Source of the DNA: Oscillospiraceae bacterium
GTDB taxonomy: Bacteria > Bacillota > Clostridia > Oscillospirales > CAG-382
NCBI GenBank assembly: GCA_015063785.1
Contig: SVTM01000002.1
Span: 1-64,000, forward strand
Reading direction: 5' to 3'
Length of the DNA: 64,000 nt
Part shown: positions 60,017-64,000 of the stretch, in pieces
Position numbering within the stretch: position 1 is the stretch's first letter
Layout of the letters: each line of letters starts with the position of its first letter
Translations under genes and position numbers: made by a program
Notes under the pieces: generated by a model
Told to the model about the DNA's origin: nothing
What the model saw: only the letters and a program-made list of their open reading frames with translations
Databases searched by the model: none

Positions 60017-61228
60017 ATGTCAAGTAAAGTAAAAGAATATATCGCCAGCCACTGGGACGAATGTATAAAAGAAAACAGAAACGACTTCGACACCCTTGTC
60101 GGACTTCCCTATCCTTATATAGTGCCCGCAGTCGGTCACTTCGACGAAATGTACTACTGGGACACGTACTTTACAAATATCGGTCTCATACTGGCAGGCC
60201 GCGCCATGCAGGCAAAATTTAACGTAGACAATATGCTGAATCTAATTTCGCGTTTCGGCTTTATGCCCAACGGCAACAGAAATTACTATCTCACACGATC
60301 TCAACCTCCTTTTCTGTCATATATGGTAAGCGATATTTTTGATTTCTTTAAAGACAAGGCTTGGCTTGCAGGAGCGTTTTTGATGCTGGAAAAGGAATAC
60401 AATTTCTGGATGACAAAGCGCATAACAAAGACGGGGCTTAATCAATACCGCGATGACTCGCCAAAAGACGAACTGATAAAGCTTTCTTATGATCTCGAAG
60501 AAAGAATGGGAAAAAAGCTTGCAGGAGACAGAGAAAAGATAGGCCTTCACTATCTCGTAATGTGCGAAGCGGGATGGGATATAAACACAAGATTTGGACT
60601 TGAAGGATATAACTATATTCAGGTCGACCTGAATTCTCTGATGTACGGTTTTGAGAAAAACATGGCACGCTTTTCGGAAATTCTTGAAAACGGCCAAAAC
60701 GATGTATGGAACGAGAGGGCGGCAAAGAGAAAAGCTCTTATGCTTAAGATTCTTGATTCGGGCGATGGGCTTTTGGTCGATTACAATTTCGTGACTGAAA
60801 AACATAGTTCTAATTTTGCGTCTGCATCTCTTTATCCCCTTTTTACAGGCGTCGCCGATGACAGAAACGCCGGGGCAATAATGAAAAATCTTTGCCGTCT
60901 TGAGGAAAAATACGGCATTCTCTCGAACGAGAAAAATGACGTCGAAGGTTCGTTCCAATGGGGATATCCCAACGGATGGGCTTGCCAGCAGTATATTGCC
61001 ATAAAGGGCTTTGACAGATACGGATTTAAGGCCGATGCGCGCAGGATCGCCGAAAAGTACATCGCCGTTGCCGACAAAGTGTTTGCCGAAACAGGCAACC
61101 TTTGGGAAAAGTACAACGTGGTCGAAGGTAGCAGCAACGTATGCGACGAATATAAGATGCCCGCAATGATGGGTTGGAGCGCAGGAGTTTATCTTGCAGC
61201 GGAAAAATACCTTGAAGGCAACGAATAA
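60017..61228 (+). CDS. GH37 trehalase-family glycoside hydrolase
   Basis: A 403-residue cytosolic enzyme of the (alpha/alpha)6 GH37 fold. It shows the two trehalase signatures in altered form: VPAVGHFDEMYYWDTYF (family PGGRFxExYxWDxY) and FQWGYPNGWACQQ (family QWDxPNGWAP). The candidate catalytic acid is Asp in EAGWDINTRF. It is shorter than typical trehalases (about 500-550 residues), and the signature changes allow a substrate other than trehalose. GGAGG precedes the ATG. It is transcribed away from the GHL6-like gene. Confidence 0.85.
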   Translation: MSSKVKEYIASHWDECIKENRNDFDTLVGLPYPYIVPAVGHFDEMYYWDTYFTNIGLILAGRAMQAKFNVDNMLNLISRFGFMPNGNRNYYLTRSQPPFLSYMVSDIFDFFKDKAWLAGAFLMLEKEYNFWMTKRITKTGLNQYRDDSPKDELIKLSYDLEERMGKKLAGDREKIGLHYLVMCEAGWDINTRFGLEGYNYIQVDLNSLMYGFEKNMARFSEILENGQNDVWNERAAKRKALMLKILDSGDGLLVDYNFVTEKHSSNFASASLYPLFTGVADDRNAGAIMKNLCRLEEKYGILSNEKNDVEGSFQWGYPNGWACQQYIAIKGFDRYGFKADARRIAEKYIAVADKVFAETGNLWEKYNVVEGSSNVCDEYKMPAMMGWSAGVYLAAEKYLEGNE

Positions 61229-61282
61229 ACTTCAAACTCAAATATTTTAGACCGACATTTGCCACTTTTTGTTTTAAAAAGC

Positions 61283-61311
61283 TTGACAAAACGCCCCTTT
61301 TGTGCTACAAT
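61283..61311 (+). promoter_or_regulatory. Sigma-A promoter of the tRNA-Pro gene
   Basis: Perfect TTGACA (61283-61288), 17-base spacer, TACAAT (61306-61311), 20 bases upstream of the tRNA. Confidence 0.88.
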
Positions 61312-61330
61312 GCTCTTGTTGCAAATATTT

Positions 61331-61407
61331 CGGGGTGTGGCTCAGCTTGGTAGAGTGCTTGGTTCGGGACCAAGAGGCCGGAGGTTCGAATCCTCTCACT
61401 CCGACCA
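61331..61407 (+). tRNA. tRNA-Pro (anticodon CGG)
   Basis: A 77-base cloverleaf with encoded CCA. Acceptor CGGGGTG pairs with CACTCCG (one G-T), the D-arm is GCTC/GAGT, the anticodon stem CTTGG/CCAAG encloses TTCGGGA so the anticodon is CGG, reading CCG, and the T-arm GGAGG/CCTCT carries TTCGAAT. G37 fits proline tRNAs. It has its own promoter and terminator. Confidence 0.95.
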
Positions 61408-61411
61408 TTTC

Positions 61412-61450
61412 AAAAACCTCAGACAGTTTTTAGCACTGTTTGAGGTTTTT
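61412..61450 (+). terminator. Terminator of tRNA-Pro
   Basis: AAAAACCTCA and TGAGGTTTTT, with an inner ACAGT/ACTGT stem, form a long hairpin ending in a T-run. Confidence 0.88.
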
Positions 61451-61574
61451 GTCTTTTTCTTGCCGTTTTTTAAGCAAAAATGTACAAAAAACAAAGTTAT
61501 CTTTTTTCGTTTGTCGTGTTTGACGGAAAAGACATAAATTTATACTGCAAAACGCCGAAAAAGTGTGAATGTTA

Positions 61575-61603
61575 TTGACATGTTATAATATATATGGTAT
61601 AAT
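61575..61603 (+). promoter_or_regulatory. Consensus sigma-A promoter of the glycan operon at the right edge
   Basis: Perfect TTGACA (61575-61580), 17-base spacer, perfect TATAAT (61598-61603). The gap 61229-61654 contains only this, the tRNA, its promoter and its terminator. Confidence 0.92.
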
Positions 61604-61654
61604 TATTTGAATAAAAATGCGTTAATATTGATTTTACATACACAGAGGTTTGCA

Positions 61655-62839
61655 ATGAAAAAGTTTGAAAACAAAGTGTGGCTTTCAACCCCCACAATGC
61701 ACGGAGAAGAACTAAAATACATAAAAGAAGCATACGATACCAACTGGATGTCGACCATCGGCGAAAATATCAACGAGATTGAAAAGCAGATGAGTGAAAA
61801 GCTCGGATGTAAATACGCCATTGCTCTCTCATGCGGTACGAGCGCCCTGCACATGGCAATGAGGCTTGCAGGTATTGCACCGAAAGAAAAAGTGTTCTGT
61901 TCTGACATGACCTTTGCTGCCACTGTCAATCCTGTGGTCTACGAAAAAGCAGAGCCTGTTTTTATTGACACCGAGTACGATTCGTGGAACATGGATCCCG
62001 AATGTCTTGAAAAAGCATTCCGTGAGTACCCCGAAGTTAAAACGGTAGTTGTGGCAAATCTTTATGGCACCCCCGCCAAACTTTCTGAGATCTGTAAGAT
62101 TGCTCAGAAGCACGGTGCATGCGTTATTGAAGACGCCGCGGAATCTTTAGGCGCAACCTACAACGGCAAACAGACAGGAAGCTTTGGAAAGTACAATATC
62201 ATATCCTTTAACGGAAACAAGATCATTACCGGCTCCTCTGGAGGAATGCTTCTGACAGATGACGAGCAGGCTGCGGCGAAAGCGAGAAAATGGTCCACGC
62301 AGAGCCGTGAAAGCGCACCTTGGTATCAGCACGAAGAGCTCGGATACAACTACCGCATGAGCAATGTTATTGCAGGAGTTGTCAGAGGCCAGATACCACA
62401 CCTTGAAGAACATATAGCCTTGAAAAAAGCAATATTTGAAAGATACAAAAACGGTTTCTCCGACCTGCCCGTATCGTTAAATCCTTTTGACTCCGAAAAA
62501 TCAGTGCCCAACTTCTGGCTTTCGTGCCTTCTCATAAACGAAGAAGCCATGTGTCGTCAGATAAGAAACGACAAAACATCAGAATTTGTCAGCGAAAAAG
62601 GAAAAAGCTGTCCCGACGAAATACTTTCTGCCCTTGCAGAATGCAACGCAGAAGGACGTCCCATTTGGAAACCTATGCACATGCAGCCGATTTTCTCGGA
62701 TTGCGCATTCGTTTCGATCGACGGCAAAGACGTCGGAGCTGATATTTTTAATCGCGGACTTTGTTTGCCCAGCGACATCAAGATGACACAAGACCAACAG
62801 GATGCAATCATCGAAATCGTCAGAAGCTGTTTTAACTAA
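61655..62839 (+). CDS. DegT/DnrJ/EryC1/StrS family sugar aminotransferase
   Basis: A 394-residue PLP-dependent aminotransferase for nucleotide-sugars. WLSTPTMHGEELKYIKEAYDTNWMSTIG at the N-terminus, ALSCGTSALHMAMRLAGI, EDAAESLGATYNGKQTGSFG and the PLP Lys in ISFNGNKIITGSSGG are family markers. It most resembles enzymes making 4-amino sugars such as those in bacillosamine pathways. ATG 61655 follows AGAGG at six bases; the extension to 61607 is rejected. The next two genes encode a PglC-like transferase and a hexapeptide acyltransferase, so the product is probably an N-acetylated amino sugar used first in a glycan. Confidence 0.92.
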   Translation: MKKFENKVWLSTPTMHGEELKYIKEAYDTNWMSTIGENINEIEKQMSEKLGCKYAIALSCGTSALHMAMRLAGIAPKEKVFCSDMTFAATVNPVVYEKAEPVFIDTEYDSWNMDPECLEKAFREYPEVKTVVVANLYGTPAKLSEICKIAQKHGACVIEDAAESLGATYNGKQTGSFGKYNIISFNGNKIITGSSGGMLLTDDEQAAAKARKWSTQSRESAPWYQHEELGYNYRMSNVIAGVVRGQIPHLEEHIALKKAIFERYKNGFSDLPVSLNPFDSEKSVPNFWLSCLLINEEAMCRQIRNDKTSEFVSEKGKSCPDEILSALAECNAEGRPIWKPMHMQPIFSDCAFVSIDGKDVGADIFNRGLCLPSDIKMTQDQQDAIIEIVRSCFN

Positions 62840-62856
62840 ACTTACGAGGTTACATA

Positions 62857-63552
62857 ATGTACTCAAAATTTTTCAAAAGATTTTTCGATCTTTTGGCATC
62901 GATAATTTGTTTTGCAATACTGTTTCCGATCATTCTTTTACTTTGCGTTATCGGCGTTATAGCAATGAAAGGAAACCCTTTCTTCTTCCAGCTTCGTCCC
63001 GGGAAAAAAGACAAGAACGGAAATGAAAAAATCTTCCGTCTTATCAAATTTCGCACCATGTCAAACGAAAAGGACGAAAACGGAAATCTTTTGCCGGACG
63101 AAAAAAGACTTGGTGCATACGGCAAATTTTTGCGTTCCACTTCTCTTGACGAGTTGCCTTCTCTTATCAACATCATCCGCGGAGATCTTTCTCTTGTCGG
63201 TCCCCGTCCCCAGCTTGTTCGCGACATGATCTTTATGACATCCGAGCAGAGACGCAGACACGACGTTCGTCCCGGACTTACAGGACTTGCTCAGGTGAAC
63301 GGCAGAAACAATATAACCTGGGAGCAGAAATTCGAATACGATCTTCAGTACATAGATGACGGGATCACCTTCCTTGGTGATATCAAGATTCTTTTCAAAA
63401 CAGTTTTAAAGGTTGTGAAAAGAAGCGACACAGTGCGCGAAGGAACAGTATCCGACCTTGACTTTGGAGATTGGCTGATGCTTCACGGAATGGTCACCGA
63501 AAGCGAGTATAACGAAAAGCAGGCACAAGCAAAAGAACTTTTGAAACTTTAA
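62857..63552 (+). CDS. PglC/WcaJ-type phosphoglycosyl transferase (initiating sugar transferase)
   Basis: A 231-residue membrane-bound phosphoglycosyl transferase. It has one N-terminal hydrophobic segment (LLASIICFAILFPIILLLCVIGVIAM), the catalytic region LPSLINIIRGDLSLVGPRPQLV with the DELPSLIN start, and RPGLTGLAQVNGRN. It moves a sugar phosphate from a UDP-sugar to undecaprenyl phosphate, which starts a glycan. GAGGT precedes the ATG, and the gene lies 17 bases after the aminotransferase. Confidence 0.95.
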   Translation: MYSKFFKRFFDLLASIICFAILFPIILLLCVIGVIAMKGNPFFFQLRPGKKDKNGNEKIFRLIKFRTMSNEKDENGNLLPDEKRLGAYGKFLRSTSLDELPSLINIIRGDLSLVGPRPQLVRDMIFMTSEQRRRHDVRPGLTGLAQVNGRNNITWEQKFEYDLQYIDDGITFLGDIKILFKTVLKVVKRSDTVREGTVSDLDFGDWLMLHGMVTESEYNEKQAQAKELLKL

Positions 63553-63569
63553 CAACAAGAGGTTTAGCT

Positions 63570-64000
63570 GTGAAGAAAAGTATATTTCAGAAAATCCGCG
63601 CTTTTTTCAGAAAATGGATGAGTGCAAAGATTATTCCACATATGGTTCTTAACGGTTGGAGAATTTTTTTCTACCGCAGATGCGGATACAACATAGGCAA
63701 AAACGTATTTATCGGCATGCGCTGTTATCTGGACGACCTTGAACCGAAAATGTTCACTGTAGAGGATGACGTTATCATCTCATACGGCGTCTTCTTTGCC
63801 TGCCACGGAAAAAATCAACAGCACACCCCCATCACTATCAAAAAAGGCGCGTACATTGGAATGAGAGCAAACGTCATATCAGGAAAAACCGGTGTTACCA
63901 TCGGCGAAAACGCGATAGTCGGAGCCTGCACACTTGTTAACAAGGACGTACCTGCAGGCGCCACCGCCGTAGGTGTTCCCTGCAGAATTATTGAAAAGAA
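63570..64000 (+). CDS. Left-handed beta-helix acyltransferase (partial at the window edge)
   Basis: The frame opens with GTG 63570, seven bases after AGAGG, and is still open at the end of the window (143 codons). It encodes a basic N-terminus (KKSIFQKIRAFFRKWMSAK), then CGYNIGKNVFIGMRC and a hexapeptide-repeat core: VEDDVIISYGVFFACHG, ITIKKGAYIGMRANVISG, VTIGENAIVGACTLVNKDV, PAGATAVGVPCRII. This is a trimeric left-handed beta-helix acetyltransferase, with His in FACHG as a possible catalytic residue. It probably acetylates the amino sugar made by the DegT protein. Confidence 0.88.
   Translation, partial: MKKSIFQKIRAFFRKWMSAKIIPHMVLNGWRIFFYRRCGYNIGKNVFIGMRCYLDDLEPKMFTVEDDVIISYGVFFACHGKNQQHTPITIKKGAYIGMRANVISGKTGVTIGENAIVGACTLVNKDVPAGATAVGVPCRIIEK

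Noticed and set aside
60017..61228. Definite trehalase name
   Set aside because: Both signatures are altered and the protein is short, so only the GH37 family is claimed.

Overview
The window is bacterial DNA of moderate G+C, densely coded on both strands, and looks like a spore-forming, Gram-positive anaerobe of the class Clostridia. The evidence is a spoIIR gene, the AddAB recombination nuclease, S-layer homology (SLH) domains with a CsaB-type pyruvyl transferase, a T-box leader, and near-consensus sigma-A promoters with 17-bp spacers. The genus cannot be told from the sequence; a gut or rumen lineage is a guess. No phage, insertion sequence, CRISPR array or replication origin was seen.

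Layout. 1-220: a strong leftward promoter and leader resembling an rRNA operon leader, running off the edge. 0.2-4.7 kb: alpha/beta hydrolase, ThrH-type phosphatase, malic enzyme, Ldh_2-family dehydrogenase and a Dabb protein. 4.7-13.6 kb: leftward run of membrane protein, metG, tatD, an SDR, a WbsX/GH99-like protein and an SLH beta-helix surface protein. 13.9-19.3 kb: rightward acyl-activating enzyme, acyl carrier protein and apolipoprotein N-acyltransferase, then a DUF4091 glycosidase-like gene. 19.4-25 kb: a 40-residue peptide that resembles a lasso-peptide precursor, and a 1746-residue secreted protein. 25.2-33.8 kb: leftward cell-wall polysaccharide operon (MurJ-type flippase, GT4, two DUF4330 proteins, Wzy-like polymerase/ligase, GT4-CsaB fusion, exonuclease). 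33.8-43.7 kb: leftward operon DUF362-ferredoxin, ispE, spoIIR, addB, addA, plus a small conserved protein. 43.8-50.4 kb: leftward eight-gene operon with a Wzz-like co-polymerase, a BY-kinase and its PHP phosphatase, VanZ, then an HprK-like kinase, a PqqD-like protein, an S24/S26 peptidase and a beta-helix lipoprotein. 50.4-52 kb: zinc-ribbon membrane protein with a hexapeptide repeat. 52-54.7 kb: T-box leader (probable valine specifier) and an XRE-cupin-acyl-CoA synthetase fusion. 54.8-61.2 kb: SDR, transaldolase-like aldolase, AraC regulator, SGNH hydrolase and two glycoside hydrolase-like proteins. 61.3 kb to the end: tRNA-Pro and the start of another glycan operon (DegT aminotransferase, PglC-like phosphoglycosyl transferase, hexapeptide acyltransferase).

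How it fits together. Much of the window is about the cell surface: making and exporting polysaccharide, pyruvylating it so SLH proteins can bind, and secreting beta-helix proteins. The two most novel-looking items are (i) a RiPP-like cassette (PqqD-like, HprK-like kinase, S24/S26 peptidase) inside a tyrosine-kinase polysaccharide operon, with a YxxPxL leader peptide elsewhere in the window but no lasso cyclase; and (ii) a T-box, best read as valine-specific, controlling an acyl-CoA synthetase, which suggests valine synthesis from isobutyrate by reductive carboxylation.
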